A DNA stretch of 64,000 nucleotides from Dysgonomonas sp. PH5-45 (GTDB lineage: Bacteria > Bacteroidota > Bacteroidia > Bacteroidales > Dysgonomonadaceae), in NCBI RefSeq assembly GCF_029893235.1, contig NZ_JARXWE010000001.1, forward strand, positions 124,001 through 188,000. The letters are read 5' to 3'. Each line of letters begins with the position of its first letter. Positions within the stretch are counted from its first letter, which is position 1. Position numbers and translations under genes: made by a program. Positions 26,816 through 36,984 of the stretch are shown here, piece after piece. Below the pieces are notes generated by a model. It was not told the DNA's origin and did not search any database. It saw nothing but the letters and a program-made list of their open reading frames with translations.

Positions 26816-27415
26816 TTATCTTACCTCCGCCCTGATACGACTGAGGGTAACCTGACTCACACCCAGATACGAAGCTATGTGCCCCAATTGTACTCTCTGG
26901 GTAAGATATGGGTTTTTGGCCATAAGGTCGGCATAACGTTGTGCTGCAGGCTTAAACTGACGGGAAATAAAACGTTCTTCGGTGCGGATAAGCTCTTTTT
27001 CAACCATTTTGCGCCCCCAGTTAGCTATTTCTATCTCCTGATTATACAAACTCTGCAATTCCCTGTAAGGAAGGCGGAACAGTTGGCAGGGTTCTAATAG
27101 TTCAATATTCTCATACCCTGGCTTATTTTCTATATAGCTCTTCAAAGATACGAGCAATTCGCCTTCGGTAGCGATTTGCACGGTAACCTCATTGACGTCT
27201 TCCATGCAATAGGCACGGGCAACGCCCTGTGATATGAAGTAAAGGTCACGGTCTTTTTTTTCTGCCTCGAAAAGCATATATCCTTTGTGGTGTTCTACCG
27301 GAGAGACGCGGTCAACCAGTTTCCGCAACCCCTTTTCCGAAAGAGGCGTGATTGATGTAAATATATTCCGGACATCAATTGCTTTGTGGTGGTATGTTGC
27401 AGATGGTTTATTCAA
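26816..27415 (-). CDS. Crp/Fnr-family transcriptional regulator
   Basis: A 199-residue regulator. Residues 20-110 form a cyclic-nucleotide-binding-like beta barrel (G-Y-M-L-F-E-A-E-K, F-I-S-Q-G-V-A-R-A-Y). A helical linker follows, and a C-terminal helix-turn-helix Q-L-G-H-I-A-S-Y-L-G-V-S-Q-V-T-L-S-R-I lies at about 174-194. The residues that hold cAMP in E. coli CRP are not conserved and there is no Fnr-type cysteine set, so the ligand is unknown. The adjacent downstream SMR transporter is a possible target. Confidence 0.88.
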   Translation of the reverse strand: MNKPSATYHHKAIDVRNIFTSITPLSEKGLRKLVDRVSPVEHHKGYMLFEAEKKDRDLYFISQGVARAYCMEDVNEVTVQIATEGELLVSLKSYIENKPGYENIELLEPCQLFRLPYRELQSLYNQEIEIANWGRKMVEKELIRTEERFISRQFKPAAQRYADLMAKNPYLTQRVQLGHIASYLGVSQVTLSRIRAEVR

Positions 27416-27464
27416 CGAGTTTCAGACTTCCCCAACTTATCGAAGCCCGATAAGTGTAGTGTTT

Positions 27465-28058
27465 TTATTTTCTGTACGCACGCAAAAAAGCGGATAATTT
27501 TTGTGTAGCTAATGCCCGGTGACTGATAGCGTTTTTCTGGCTGTCTGGCATTTGGGCAAAAGTTTGGGTATATCCTTCGGGAATAAAAACAGGATCGTAG
27601 CCAAACCCGGCTACGCCTCTCTCTTCAGAGATTATGGTTCCATTCACAACCCCGTTAAATTGGTATTCTTCATCACCAATAAACAGCGATATTACAGTGC
27701 GGAAACGTGCATTACGGTTCTGTTTATCTTGTAGTTCGGAGAAGAGTTTAACGATGTTTTGCTTAGGGTCTTTGCCCTCACCCGCATAACGGGCCGAATA
27801 GACTCCCGGAGCATTATCAAGTGCTTCTACCTCAAGCCCCGTATCGTCGGCAAAGCAATCGTGATGATAATTATCTTTCACATACTTTGCTTTTATACGG
27901 GCGTTTTCTTCGAGCGTTTTGCCGGTTTCGGGAATATCTGTAAAACAACCTATACCTTCGAGCCCCAGAACTTCAAAATCGCTGCCAAGAATAGCCCTCA
28001 CCTCTTTGAGCTTATGTTGGTTGTTGGTTGCAAAAATCAGCTTTTTACGACTATCCAT
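27465..28058 (-). CDS. rdgB: XTP/dITP diphosphatase (RdgB/HAM1)
   Basis: A 197-residue house-cleaning enzyme that hydrolyses dITP and XTP to monophosphates, keeping deaminated purines out of DNA and RNA. Signatures are I-F-A-T-N-N-Q-H-K at residues 8-16, E-N-A-R-I-K-A near 51, D-D-T-G-L-E-V near 71, [10 protein letters not shown] near 83 and G-F-G-Y-D-P-V-F near 152. It starts 14 nt after gldN, so it is probably the last gene of the type IX secretion transcript. Confidence 0.95.
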   Translation of the reverse strand: MDSRKKLIFATNNQHKLKEVRAILGSDFEVLGLEGIGCFTDIPETGKTLEENARIKAKYVKDNYHHDCFADDTGLEVEALDNAPGVYSARYAGEGKDPKQNIVKLFSELQDKQNRNARFRTVISLFIGDEEYQFNGVVNGTIISEERGVAGFGYDPVFIPEGYTQTFAQMPDSQKNAISHRALATQKLSAFLRAYRK

Positions 28059-28072
28059 ACAAACACCTCTCC

Positions 28073-29137
28073 CTATCTGTTACGGCGATTACGCATACTT
28101 GCCTTAGGAGCGGATTTTTGTTTCGATCCGCCCGATTTGGAGCTGTTCTTATCGACTTTGCGGTTTTCGCGTTTTTTCACATCCGATTCTTTTTCTTCGT
28201 CTTTCTCCTTTTTGTCTTTTTTATCAGCCTTCGTTACTTCAGCCTTTGTGCTGTCGGTCTGCATCCAGAGGCGTTTGTTGAATTCTATCAACTGGTTCTC
28301 TATCTTCTGCTGTTCTTTCTTCAACGAATCGGCGGGCATTCCCGAAGTAGCAAGCGGACGGTTTTGCATATTGGTTGTGCGGTAAATATCGCCTTGGTAC
28401 GACCGTTTACGGAAATAGTCGTCGATGGTCTGGTTTTGCGCATTATTCAGGTTCGATACCATTATAGGCATACGTGCCGCATAAGGACGAATGTCTTCGT
28501 ATTTAACCCAAAACAGGGGATAGCCGGTCTTGTCGGCACTATAATCGTCCTGTACATACAGAATAGGGCTGAGAGCTACTATTTTGGTATCGACCACCGA
28601 ATTGTTTTTATCGAAAAACCAAACCTCTTTCACATTGTATCCTTGTATTTCATTGGCATACATATCATAATCTTCTACAATAATCTGCCCGTTTTCTTCA
28701 CGATAGATGATAGAATGGCTTTCCAAAAACTTTTTTACATCGAGCTTCTTATCATCGTCAAACGCCTCTAAGCCGCTATGCACATCATAAACATAAGTTG
28801 TTATATCATTATTCAAAAACAACTTCATGATAAGCGAAAACAGGTTCATCTTACCATCGCGGGGGGTAGTAGGATAGTAAAGAGCCGCGTTTTGATCTTT
28901 ATTTAAGTCCAAAACACGGTAAATCTCGCGCATCCATACCACGCCTTCTATGTCCTGTGTTTGGTCTTTGTTCATATTTTCGGCACGAATGGTGAGTTGC
29001 GCATTCGACTTTTTTTGTTGTTGCTGTTGCCGGCGGTTAATCCTGTCTCGGGCAGTTTCGCCTGTTTGAGCCGAAAGGCCTTGAGCCAAAATCAAACTAC
29101 AAAAACCTATTGATAATATTACTAAATATCGCTTCAT
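28073..29137 (-). CDS. gldN: Type IX secretion ring component GldN/PorN
   Basis: A 354-residue periplasmic protein with a signal peptide ending L-S-A-Q. In T9SS it binds GldK to form the large ring attached to the outer membrane and contacts GldM. A Gln-run (residues 37-41) follows the signal, the middle matches GldN ([13 protein letters not shown]), and the last 60 residues are an unusually Lys/Glu/Ser-rich tail, probably disordered. It is the final gldKLMN gene, 66 nt after gldM. Confidence 0.93.
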   Translation of the reverse strand: MKRYLVILSIGFCSLILAQGLSAQTGETARDRINRRQQQQQKKSNAQLTIRAENMNKDQTQDIEGVVWMREIYRVLDLNKDQNAALYYPTTPRDGKMNLFSLIMKLFLNNDITTYVYDVHSGLEAFDDDKKLDVKKFLESHSIIYREENGQIIVEDYDMYANEIQGYNVKEVWFFDKNNSVVDTKIVALSPILYVQDDYSADKTGYPLFWVKYEDIRPYAARMPIMVSNLNNAQNQTIDDYFRKRSYQGDIYRTTNMQNRPLATSGMPADSLKKEQQKIENQLIEFNKRLWMQTDSTKAEVTKADKKDKKEKDEEKESDVKKRENRKVDKNSSKSGGSKQKSAPKASMRNRRNR

Positions 29138-29203
29138 TGTTCTATATTTTAAATTCCTTCAGGAATAAAGAATTTTTCTTTTGTATATATATCTATTATC
29201 CCG

Positions 29204-30778
29204 TTAATTGGTTTTTATTTCCATTGGTGGTAAATCTTGCGTTATGCCATCCGGGCCTTTTGCCTTAATATCGGTTATAAGGAAAGTCATACCCCGGCTT
29301 AAACGCCTGATTGCATCAAGTTGCGATTCGGAGAATCTCCCGCTGTTAGAAGCCATCATACTACCTTCGCCCGTTGCTCCGAATACTCTTACCGTGAAAC
29401 TAAGAACGGTGAACTCCCTGTAAATCAATCCATCGTCGATAGCGGCTTTTATTCCACCGGCAGACACGATGGCTGCTTTCGATATTTTTTCACGTCCCAA
29501 CGCATCGTATTTCTTAGGGTTACCACTCGCATCGGTATATTGTATGAATGGCGATGCTTTTGGCAAAGCCCTTACCTTGAATACCTGTTTGGCTACTTCC
29601 ATACGGCGCCCATTCATTTCGGCAGTTACCGAAACGATGAAGTCTTTACCCACTTGGCTCGGTTGGGCAACCCAACCTTTAGCCGTTTTAGAGAGCGAGC
29701 CATTGCCACTAGTTACCGCTGCCGATATCTTATCGTTAGTAACACCCGGCACAGAGATACTCAATTCGTTAGGTATTCCGGCATAAAGAACATTCATCAT
29801 GACCGAAGCAACCGTTGCCATTGGCTCTACAACCGAGTACGTGGCCTCGAAAGGTATCCGCAACGGGTCTTTATCTATACGATCCCATTCTATACGACCT
29901 GTAAACTTCTTATTAGCACCGGCTGCACCTGCTCCAATCTGGAAAGCACCTTTTCGGTCGGCAGGCAGCATTGTGTCGCCAATATATATTCTTGGTTGTT
30001 TGGTTGTATCCACAGCGGCCAAGATAATTTCCCCTTCGTAGCTACCGCCTTGCATCACAATCATAGACCTCGGGATAACTTCGGCACGAAGACTGTTTAC
30101 ACGGAAATCGCCACCGCCAATGCTATTCAGAAGGTCTGCAAGGACTTCGCCCTGCACGGCACGCACATCGCTTTGTATCTTAGTGAGCAGAGTTACAGCC
30201 GCAGCCGTAGGCATCTGGTCAAAAAGGGCTTGTTCCCAATTCTTGTTGTTTTCTTTTGCTTTGTCGGAAGGTTCTGTTTTCAGGCGGTTATCTATCGCTG
30301 CCTTCAGTTTAGAATCGCTAACCAATTTGCCTGCCTCGATACGATATTGGTCTATCAGCGTTTTCAGCGTTTTAGCCTTCTGATCTTTACCCAGCATCAC
30401 ATTAAACGCCGCATCTACACCCTCTTTGTTATTGATATTACGTACGTTACCTTCTTCTCCATCGGCATACTTCACTATCTGCTCCTTCATGTTTTGAATC
30501 ATGTTGTATAGCGAATCGGATTTTTGCGTAAAGGCATTCGCATGTTTATACCATACTTCGGCTTTTACTTTATTTTGTTCGTACGAGTCGTTTAGCTTGT
30601 CCATAGTCAGTTTGTTCTGACTTTCGGTACTAACTATTGTTTGTTGTAGTCCTTCTTCGACCAACTCAAAACCCTCCAGCACCTCCGACGATACGTTGAG
30701 GGCAAGCATAGCGATAAACACTAAGTACATTAGGTTTATCATTTTTTGTCTTGGTGAATTTGGATTATTTGCTGCCAT
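29204..30778 (-). CDS. gldM: Type IX secretion motor component GldM/PorM
   Basis: A 524-residue protein anchored by one N-terminal membrane helix (N-L-M-Y-L-V-F-I-A-M-L-A-L-N-V-S, residues 14-29) with the bulk in the periplasm as four domains. With GldL it makes the proton-driven rotary motor that powers T9SS export and gliding; the helix interacts with GldL in the inner membrane. The length equals that of PorM/GldM. It is 38 nt after gldL on the same strand. Confidence 0.95.
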   Translation of the reverse strand: MAANNPNSPRQKMINLMYLVFIAMLALNVSSEVLEGFELVEEGLQQTIVSTESQNKLTMDKLNDSYEQNKVKAEVWYKHANAFTQKSDSLYNMIQNMKEQIVKYADGEEGNVRNINNKEGVDAAFNVMLGKDQKAKTLKTLIDQYRIEAGKLVSDSKLKAAIDNRLKTEPSDKAKENNKNWEQALFDQMPTAAAVTLLTKIQSDVRAVQGEVLADLLNSIGGGDFRVNSLRAEVIPRSMIVMQGGSYEGEIILAAVDTTKQPRIYIGDTMLPADRKGAFQIGAGAAGANKKFTGRIEWDRIDKDPLRIPFEATYSVVEPMATVASVMMNVLYAGIPNELSISVPGVTNDKISAAVTSGNGSLSKTAKGWVAQPSQVGKDFIVSVTAEMNGRRMEVAKQVFKVRALPKASPFIQYTDASGNPKKYDALGREKISKAAIVSAGGIKAAIDDGLIYREFTVLSFTVRVFGATGEGSMMASNSGRFSESQLDAIRRLSRGMTFLITDIKAKGPDGITQDLPPMEIKTN

Positions 30779-30816
30779 TTATAAATATTTGGATTATAGC
30801 TACAATGTCTCTTTTT

Positions 30817-31896
30817 TTATTTATTGCTGTCCGCTTCAGGCATCTTGTCCGAGCCGGGATTGTTCAGGTTAGCCGGATTGTATGGATTATATCCGCCACC
30901 GCCCATATTCATAGTCATGTTGGTAGTCATAGCGTGCAACATTCGTGAATACACCTGATTCAGTTCGGTAAGCTGGCGAGCCATCTTTTCGGTTTCGTTC
31001 TTGAAGATAGAACTGTCTACAAGCGAGCCCGAATACAGATGCTTGATACGTTCAAGCCCGGCATTAACCTCCTCGATAGTATGTATCTGCCCACTGACGC
31101 CTTTCAACTGTATTTCGTATATAGTATTCAAACCGGCAATGTTGCGGTTAAGGTTTTCCATTTGTGTGATATACCCTTGTGTGTTCAGGCCGATACCATC
31201 CGAATTGTCGGTAACGCTTTTGAAAGAGTTGAGAAGTGTATCAGACACTTTAGTCAGCGATTCGGTAACCTCTGCAAATTTGCCCATGCTTTCGGCCAGT
31301 TTTGTCAGCTGTTCCGAATAGGTTTCGGACGCCTCCTGCATTTCAACAGGGTCGCCAACCGTTGTTGCGGGGCTAAATCCGCCACCGCCGCCTATAATAA
31401 CCGTTCCGCCTTGGCCGCCGCCTGTTGTAGTTGCAGCGCCACCACCTGCGGAAGAAGTGGGAATATTAGAAGCCGAAGATGCCGCCGACGCGCTACCGCC
31501 CACAAAAACACCACCGCCAAAACCGCCGCCACCGCTTATATTTGTTGTTCCTCCCTGAACTGTCGCTCCGGCAAAAATGTCGTCGTTTTCTTCTCCTTCG
31601 GTCGCATCGTCTTGCGGCTCACTGCTTGGTTTGCGGTTCAATCTGGGGAATATTCTGTCCCACTTATACTCGCGGGCAGGAAGGTCGAAGGCCGATATAA
31701 AGAAGATGACAGCCTCGGCAATCATACCAATCATCAAGATTTCGGTACCTCCTCGCCAGTGGTTTATCTTGAACAAAGCACCAACAATAACTACCGATGC
31801 CCCGATACTGTAGAAGATGTTGAAAAAACGTTTCCCTTTTTCGCTACCCAAAAATGTTTCGAGCGAATTTTTATATCTACTATATTTTTTCCCCAT
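30817..31896 (-). CDS. gldL: Type IX secretion motor component GldL/PorL
   Basis: A 359-residue inner-membrane protein. Two membrane helices lie near residues 25-70 (F-Y-S-I-G-A-S-V-V-I-V-G-A-L-F and a G-M-I-A-E-A-V-I-F-F segment with the conserved Glu used for proton flow). A cytoplasmic coiled-coil domain fills residues 185-320. Between them, about residues 100-180, lies a long linker of Gly, Ala, Ser and Thr with repeated G-G-G-G runs, longer than I would expect for the family. It pairs with GldM in the secretion motor. Confidence 0.94.
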   Translation of the reverse strand: MGKKYSRYKNSLETFLGSEKGKRFFNIFYSIGASVVIVGALFKINHWRGGTEILMIGMIAEAVIFFISAFDLPAREYKWDRIFPRLNRKPSSEPQDDATEGEENDDIFAGATVQGGTTNISGGGGFGGGVFVGGSASAASSASNIPTSSAGGGAATTTGGGQGGTVIIGGGGGFSPATTVGDPVEMQEASETYSEQLTKLAESMGKFAEVTESLTKVSDTLLNSFKSVTDNSDGIGLNTQGYITQMENLNRNIAGLNTIYEIQLKGVSGQIHTIEEVNAGLERIKHLYSGSLVDSSIFKNETEKMARQLTELNQVYSRMLHAMTTNMTMNMGGGGYNPYNPANLNNPGSDKMPEADSNK

Positions 31897-31936
31897 GGTC
31901 TCTATTTTGTTTTAATCTTGAAAGTCTTTGTTTAAT

Positions 31937-33370
31937 TTATCTTTTTGCTTTTGCAAAACCTATCTGCGAGCGCACACACCGGAAACCGATGTACGAGCGT
32001 GGCTGGTTTTGGTATTCCGAGTCAGTGAGGTCGGCACGGATAAACATGCCCACATCTTTCCACGAACCGCCTTTCACCACCTTTTTCTTTATGGCATACG
32101 GATCTTCTTTGGCTGCGTTGTACTGATACTGCGGGTTTACATCATTCATAGAGAGAACGCCCGACTCGGTATAGGTTGTAGATGTCCATTCGGCAACGTT
32201 ACCGGCCATATCATAAAGTCCGAACACGTTTGGCGAATACGTTCCCACACGCGATGTTATCAGGTTGCCGTCTTTCGTATAGTTACCTTCGCCCGGTTTG
32301 AAGTTGGCCATGAAGCAACCTTTGTCGGTCATGGTGCCTTCTACATCCCAAGGATATTTATATTCTGTTTTTCCGTTACGGGCGGCAAATTCCCATTCTC
32401 CGGCCGTAGGCAAACGGTAAGGCTCTATTTCGCGGCCTTTATCGCCCTGCCCCATTCTGTAATACATGGTTCGCCATTGGCAGAAAGCATTTGCCTGCTC
32501 CCAGCTTAGCCCCACAACAGGATAATCGTTATATCCCGGATGCGAGAAATAGAGGCGCATATAGGGTTCGTTGTACGCATTTTTGAAGTCATTAACCCAA
32601 CAGGTAGTATCCGGATAAATGTTTACGATACGTGTATGCAGGAAGTCGAACAGAGAGCCTAACGGACGGGTAACAGTCTGATTCACAATAACACCGTTCT
32701 CGTCTATATAGGCCGTATCTTTCGATATCATAACAACTTCGTTCAAGTCGACCGGTATATCCGTGTTCAGATTACGTTCAGCAGGGTTCAGCCTGTTGCG
32801 GCGTTTTGCGGCTTCGGTATGGTCAAACCATTCGTATTTGAAGTTCATTTGCTCGTTATCGATGCCTCGCGCTCCGGTAATAGGGTTTACGGCCGTTATA
32901 CTCAAAATGGCGCGTTCTTCGTCCTCGTTCGGTTTTTTCCAAGGGATAGCTTTACGCCAGTTTAGGTGAGGGGTAACAGGGTCGCCGTAGCGGTCTTCCG
33001 TTATTTTGTATGTTTCGTCGTTGCCATAGTTTGGGTCGGCAAGTCGTTCGCGGATAATGGAGTCCCTTACCCAATAAACAAACTGACGATATTCGGAATT
33101 GGTAATCTCGGTATCGTCCATCCAAAAGTTATCGACAGAAACACCTTTCGAGTTCGCGCTAATGCCCCAAAGCGAATCAATCTCCGACGGACCCATGTCG
33201 TAAGCTCCTCTCGAAACCAAAACCATTCCATAGGGCGATGATTCGGCCCAACCCGAACCACCCGAACCAATCAGTTCGCCACCCGAGCTACTGCTTCCCG
33301 AAGGAGCGCCACAGGAAGCCATAAAAAATATAACTCCCAGAATCGCAACAATTATGTTCTTCATATTCAT
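31937..33370 (-). CDS. gldK: Type IX secretion lipoprotein GldK/PorK
   Basis: A 477-residue outer-membrane lipoprotein: hydrophobic signal ending F-F-M-A-S-C, then a Gly/Ser-rich spacer. The main domain has the formylglycine-generating-enzyme (SUMF1) fold, with Y-P-V-V-G-L-S-W-E-Q-A-N-A-F-C-Q-W-R, R-L-P-T-A-G-E-W-E-F-A-A-R and a final Y-I-G-F-R-C-V-R, used structurally in the GldK-GldN ring. The frame extends to 33448, but the signal starts at 33370 (or 33364, two residues later), so the shorter start is used. It follows porP by 61 nt. Confidence 0.94.
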   Translation of the reverse strand: MNMKNIIVAILGVIFFMASCGAPSGSSSSGGELIGSGGSGWAESSPYGMVLVSRGAYDMGPSEIDSLWGISANSKGVSVDNFWMDDTEITNSEYRQFVYWVRDSIIRERLADPNYGNDETYKITEDRYGDPVTPHLNWRKAIPWKKPNEDEERAILSITAVNPITGARGIDNEQMNFKYEWFDHTEAAKRRNRLNPAERNLNTDIPVDLNEVVMISKDTAYIDENGVIVNQTVTRPLGSLFDFLHTRIVNIYPDTTCWVNDFKNAYNEPYMRLYFSHPGYNDYPVVGLSWEQANAFCQWRTMYYRMGQGDKGREIEPYRLPTAGEWEFAARNGKTEYKYPWDVEGTMTDKGCFMANFKPGEGNYTKDGNLITSRVGTYSPNVFGLYDMAGNVAEWTSTTYTESGVLSMNDVNPQYQYNAAKEDPYAIKKKVVKGGSWKDVGMFIRADLTDSEYQNQPRSYIGFRCVRSQIGFAKAKR

Positions 33371-33431
33371 ATCGTGTACATGAGAGGCACTTACAAAGCC
33401 TCTCTTTTTATTATTATCTTTTTCAATCTGT

Positions 33432-34400
33432 TTATAATACCCTAACATTCTTATGCCTGTTCTTTTCGGTTTTACCTAAATTAAGCGGCAGGTTATAGCG
33501 GACAAAAAACTCGTGCGACCCTTTACTTACCGCCGATATGGCCGATGTGTTGAGGTCGTAGGCATATCCTATATCGAAGCCTTTTATGTTCAAGCCCAGT
33601 AAAAATACAAAGCCATCGTCCTTTCGCCAAGATATACCGCCATTAAACATTTTGTTGTAAACAACCCTGCCCGTAACGTCTACCTGGTAGACCGACTTGG
33701 TTGCCTTCAGCAAAAAAGAAGGCTGCAATTCAAATAACGGGTTTCTCAGTTTAATATTGTATCCCGCCGTCAAGAAATATCCACGGCCGATAAATGCCGA
33801 ATGTGTTTCGCCTATATCAAAACTGGGTTCCAAGACGTGCGTTGTTGATAATCCGACATAGTATTGAGGTGTAACCCACGATATACCCAGATTTATATCG
33901 AAAGCCGACGAGGCTTCTCCGGATGTAGGGATTGCATCGTCGCCTGTGGTACCACCACTTCCGTCATCATCGTTATTACTATCCGATGGTATATATATCT
34001 TGGAGGCATCGAAAGTTATACTTGACATGCTCAGTTGCACACCTATATTAAGGTTACCTTTTTTAATTTTTTTCTTATAGGCATATTGGGCGCCAACAGT
34101 TGTGTTGCTGAACAACCCGATAGATTCGTTCATGAACTGCACGCCAACACCATGTTTATGTCTTAAAAAATTGACAGGCATATGTGCTGTACCGATCAAC
34201 GTTTTCGGAGCATTTTCAACACCCATCCATTGCGCGCGATACAACCCCATAACCTCAAGACTGTCGGCTTCGCCCGCAAACGAAGGGTTATAATAGTTCT
34301 TTACCCTCCAATACTGACTTATTTGGGCATCCCATTGCGCATGTGCTTCAGAAAAACACATGATAAGCAACAGAAATAGAACTAAATGTTTAATATTCAT
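33432..34400 (-). CDS. porP: Type IX secretion membrane protein PorP/SprF family
   Basis: A 322-residue outer-membrane beta-barrel with a signal peptide (C-F-S-E-A-H-A-Q). Alternating hydrophobic strands run through the protein and it opens with the typical D-A-Q-I-S-Q-Y-W-R-V-K-N-Y-Y-N-P-S-F-A-G stretch. PorP-family proteins couple T9SS to particular cargo or to the GldKN ring. A polar insert of Asp, Asn, Gly and Ser (about residues 140-155) is probably an exposed loop. It is first in the porP-gldKLMN cluster. Confidence 0.92.
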   Translation of the reverse strand: MNIKHLVLFLLLIMCFSEAHAQWDAQISQYWRVKNYYNPSFAGEADSLEVMGLYRAQWMGVENAPKTLIGTAHMPVNFLRHKHGVGVQFMNESIGLFSNTTVGAQYAYKKKIKKGNLNIGVQLSMSSITFDASKIYIPSDSNNDDDGSGGTTGDDAIPTSGEASSAFDINLGISWVTPQYYVGLSTTHVLEPSFDIGETHSAFIGRGYFLTAGYNIKLRNPLFELQPSFLLKATKSVYQVDVTGRVVYNKMFNGGISWRKDDGFVFLLGLNIKGFDIGYAYDLNTSAISAVSKGSHEFFVRYNLPLNLGKTEKNRHKNVRVL

Positions 34401-34444
34401 CTAAATAAACTGCCGGTAGTTTGCTCTAAACACCAACATTGCGG

Positions 34445-34452
34445 CAAAATTA
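34445..34452 (-). promoter_or_regulatory. Candidate -7 box of the porP-gldKLMN cluster
   Basis: Minus-strand TAATTTTG, 45 nt before the porP ATG; no clear -33 element. Confidence 0.45.
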
Positions 34453-34519
34453 GCATTAATTTATTAATATTTAACTTGAAATAAAAAGATATATTGTGTT
34501 TGGAGTTGCAATTTAACCA

Positions 34520-34563
34520 GAAAAAACTGCTAACCCCCGATTTCGTAGCATAGGGTTAGCAGT
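34520..34563 (-). terminator. Terminator of the ABC exporter operon
   Basis: ACTGCTAACCC (34526-34536) pairs with GGGTTAGCAGT (34553-34563); on the minus strand a run of six T follows, downstream of the ABC permease gene. Confidence 0.85.
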
Positions 34564-34593
34564 CTTTGAAACTAAACTATTTAAAAACAAATT

Positions 34594-35913
34594 TTATTTA
34601 TACCTCATCCATTTTGCCAATTCCTTGAGGCTTGGTTTCTTTCCATACATAAGAATACCCACACGATACACCTTTGCCGATAGCATCACAATGAGGATTG
34701 TGGAAACAAAAAGAATTCCCACCGAAACAAGCTCTTCCCACAGCGGAACGCCAAAAGGCACACGTACCATCATCACCACGGGCGATGTGAGCGGAATCAT
34801 AGAACACCAGAAAGCCAGTGGCCCATCAGGATTGTTTATACTATACATGCCTGCATACAAGGCAAAAAGGAAAATCAGGGTTATGGGCATCACAAACTGT
34901 TGTGAGTCTTGCACATTATCGACCGCTGAGCCGAACATAGCGAACAATGCCGCATACATCAGATATCCGCCTATGAAGAACAGGAAGAACATAACCAATA
35001 TCTCAACCCAGTTGATAGACGAGAGCATGGTCATAGCATCGGCCATCTCGTTCATATTATCCATACTGCCCATCTGAGCCATATTTACGGTATCAACCGA
35101 AGCGGAAGACATCAAAAATGAAGAGCCGATGGTCGAAAATCCGGCAATGAGCACTCCCCATATAGCAAGCTGGGTGAGGCCTACAAGGCTGATGCCTAAA
35201 ATTTTGCCCATCATCAAATCGAAAGGTTTTACGGACGAAACCATGACTTCAACAATACGATTGCTTTTTTCTTCTATCACGCCCTGCATCACCATTGCTC
35301 CGTACGAGATAATGAAAATGTACATCAGCATAGTACAGGCAACCCCGATGACGGATGCAACCATCGACGAAGTTTCTTTTTCTTCTCCATTCTGGTCGAA
35401 GCGGATGGTACTTATCTGTAATTTATTGGACGAAGCTTCTATTTCCTGTACCGACTGTATGGTGGCAAGGTCTACATTTTGCTCTTGTGCCAAAACGGCC
35501 AGTTTTTCTTTCTTTATTTCGTCGCCAAAAGTACGTTGCATGGCCGAGATTAACTCCATGGGTGGTTGCTTTTCCGAAAAGAAAGTTGCCCCGTTGGGGT
35601 TCTTAGCCAAATCGTCGGTTATCTGCAATACACCAAAAATCTCGTCGCCTATTTTTGATTTGGCGTCTTCGCTTTGCTCGTGCGCCAGTTCATAGTTGTA
35701 CGAATCGTCACTGGTGAGATGTTGTCCGTATTTGCCTGTGGTGTCTATAACTACAATTCTCTTAACATCAGAATCCTTTATGCCGGCCATGAAGATAGAG
35801 CCTACTATTATTCCGATAAAGATTACGGGTGTCAGAATGGTTGAGAGGATAAACGATTTTTTTTTCACCCTCGTGGTGTATTCCCGTTGTATTATAAGTG
35901 GTAATGCTTTCAT
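34594..35913 (-). CDS. ABC-2 type transporter permease (NatB-like)
   Basis: A 439-residue membrane protein with one N-terminal helix (residues 22-45), a large periplasmic domain to about residue 180 and five or more helices in the C-terminal half, the layout of NatB-type ABC-2 permeases. The start R-E-Y-T-T-R-V-K-K-K-S-F is typical. Its ATPase partner is encoded 20 nt upstream. The family exports ions, drugs or lipids; the substrate is unknown. A second Met-rich stretch in the helical region (M-A-Q-M-G-S-M-D-N-M-N-E-M) is unusual. Confidence 0.88.
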   Translation of the reverse strand: MKALPLIIQREYTTRVKKKSFILSTILTPVIFIGIIVGSIFMAGIKDSDVKRIVVIDTTGKYGQHLTSDDSYNYELAHEQSEDAKSKIGDEIFGVLQITDDLAKNPNGATFFSEKQPPMELISAMQRTFGDEIKKEKLAVLAQEQNVDLATIQSVQEIEASSNKLQISTIRFDQNGEEKETSSMVASVIGVACTMLMYIFIISYGAMVMQGVIEEKSNRIVEVMVSSVKPFDLMMGKILGISLVGLTQLAIWGVLIAGFSTIGSSFLMSSASVDTVNMAQMGSMDNMNEMADAMTMLSSINWVEILVMFFLFFIGGYLMYAALFAMFGSAVDNVQDSQQFVMPITLIFLFALYAGMYSINNPDGPLAFWCSMIPLTSPVVMMVRVPFGVPLWEELVSVGILFVSTILIVMLSAKVYRVGILMYGKKPSLKELAKWMRYK

Positions 35914-35933
35914 ATTCTGTTTACTATATATGC

Positions 35934-36854
35934 TTATTGGGCTTTAGGCTCGTGATTGGTAACTGTTTTAATAAAGATATCGTTCATGGTGGGCAGTTCT
36001 TCTTCGAACAAGAGAACTTCGTACCGATTGGCAACAAGGCGTAATATTTCCGAATTGGGAACCTCGTTCACGTTTTTGAGGCGCACCTCTGTATAATTCT
36101 CGTACCGATTGTTGGATAAGATGGTAAACAGGGGCGATTCGAGGTTAAAGTCTTCTTCGGCTATCTTAATTCTGTATTGATGCTCACGATGCTGGCGGCG
36201 GATGTCCTCGACTTTACCCTGCAATACAGCGCGCGACTTGTTGATAAGCGTAATGTTATCGCAAAGTTCCTCGACCGACTCCATGTTGTGTGTCGATAAG
36301 ATTATGGTCTTGCCTTTGGCCTTCAGTTCCAGAATTTCGTTTTTCAACAGCTCGGCGTTTACGGGGTCGAAACCGCTGAAGGGTTCGTCCAGAATCAGCA
36401 AATCGGGTTCGTGTATCACAGTGGTGATAAACTGTATTTTTTGCTGCATGCCTTTCGACAGTTCTTCAATCTTCTTGTCTTTCCACGAAACTATGTCGAA
36501 TTTTTTGAACCAGTAGTCCAACCTTTTCCATGCTTCGGCCTTGCTCAATCCTCTTAGCTGCGCAAGAAAAAGAGCCTGCTCGCCAACCTTCATTTTTTTA
36601 TACAACCCACGTTCTTCGGGCAGATAACCGATGTTATACACATCGTTGGCGGCAAATGGCTGTCCCTTTATCAGCACTTGCCCGCTATCGGGAGCTGTTA
36701 TGCGGTTGATGATGCGGATGAGCGTTGTTTTTCCGGCTCCGTTAGGCCCCAACAAACCGTATATACAGCCTTCGGGTACTTGTATGCTCACACCATCGAG
36801 GGCACGATGCCCGGCATATTGTTTAATTACGTCTTTTGTTTCTAAATAGAACAT
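35934..36854 (-). CDS. ABC transporter ATP-binding protein (NatA-like)
   Basis: A 306-residue ATPase: Walker [10 protein letters not shown] near residue 36, signature L-S-K-G-M-Q-Q-K near 133, Walker B L-L-I-L-D-E-P-F-S-G-F-D-P near 153 and switch His in S-T-H-N-M near 188. The C-terminal 80 residues carry the extra domain that NatA-like proteins have. It powers the permease encoded 20 nt downstream. Confidence 0.92.
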   Translation of the reverse strand: MFYLETKDVIKQYAGHRALDGVSIQVPEGCIYGLLGPNGAGKTTLIRIINRITAPDSGQVLIKGQPFAANDVYNIGYLPEERGLYKKMKVGEQALFLAQLRGLSKAEAWKRLDYWFKKFDIVSWKDKKIEELSKGMQQKIQFITTVIHEPDLLILDEPFSGFDPVNAELLKNEILELKAKGKTIILSTHNMESVEELCDNITLINKSRAVLQGKVEDIRRQHREHQYRIKIAEEDFNLESPLFTILSNNRYENYTEVRLKNVNEVPNSEILRLVANRYEVLLFEEELPTMNDIFIKTVTNHEPKAQ

Positions 36855-36984
36855 CTGTATATATTAAATATAATGAGTTATCTGATTCGCTTCTTTAATA
36901 AAGTAAGTCGCCTGTTATGTAAAATAATCACAAAACCGGCTTATATTTTTTAAAAAAAAGTTCTGTCTTTAGGAAGGGAAACTC

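Noticed and set aside
27455-27476. 8-bp hairpin ACTTATCG/CGATAAGT just after rdgB as a terminator
   Set aside because: No T-run follows on the minus strand and the repeat lies close to the start of the Crp-like gene; too weak to call.
29321-30511. 396-codon frame antisense to gldM
   Set aside because: Same cause: mirror of a long real gene, with a Cys/His/Arg-rich product unlike any protein.
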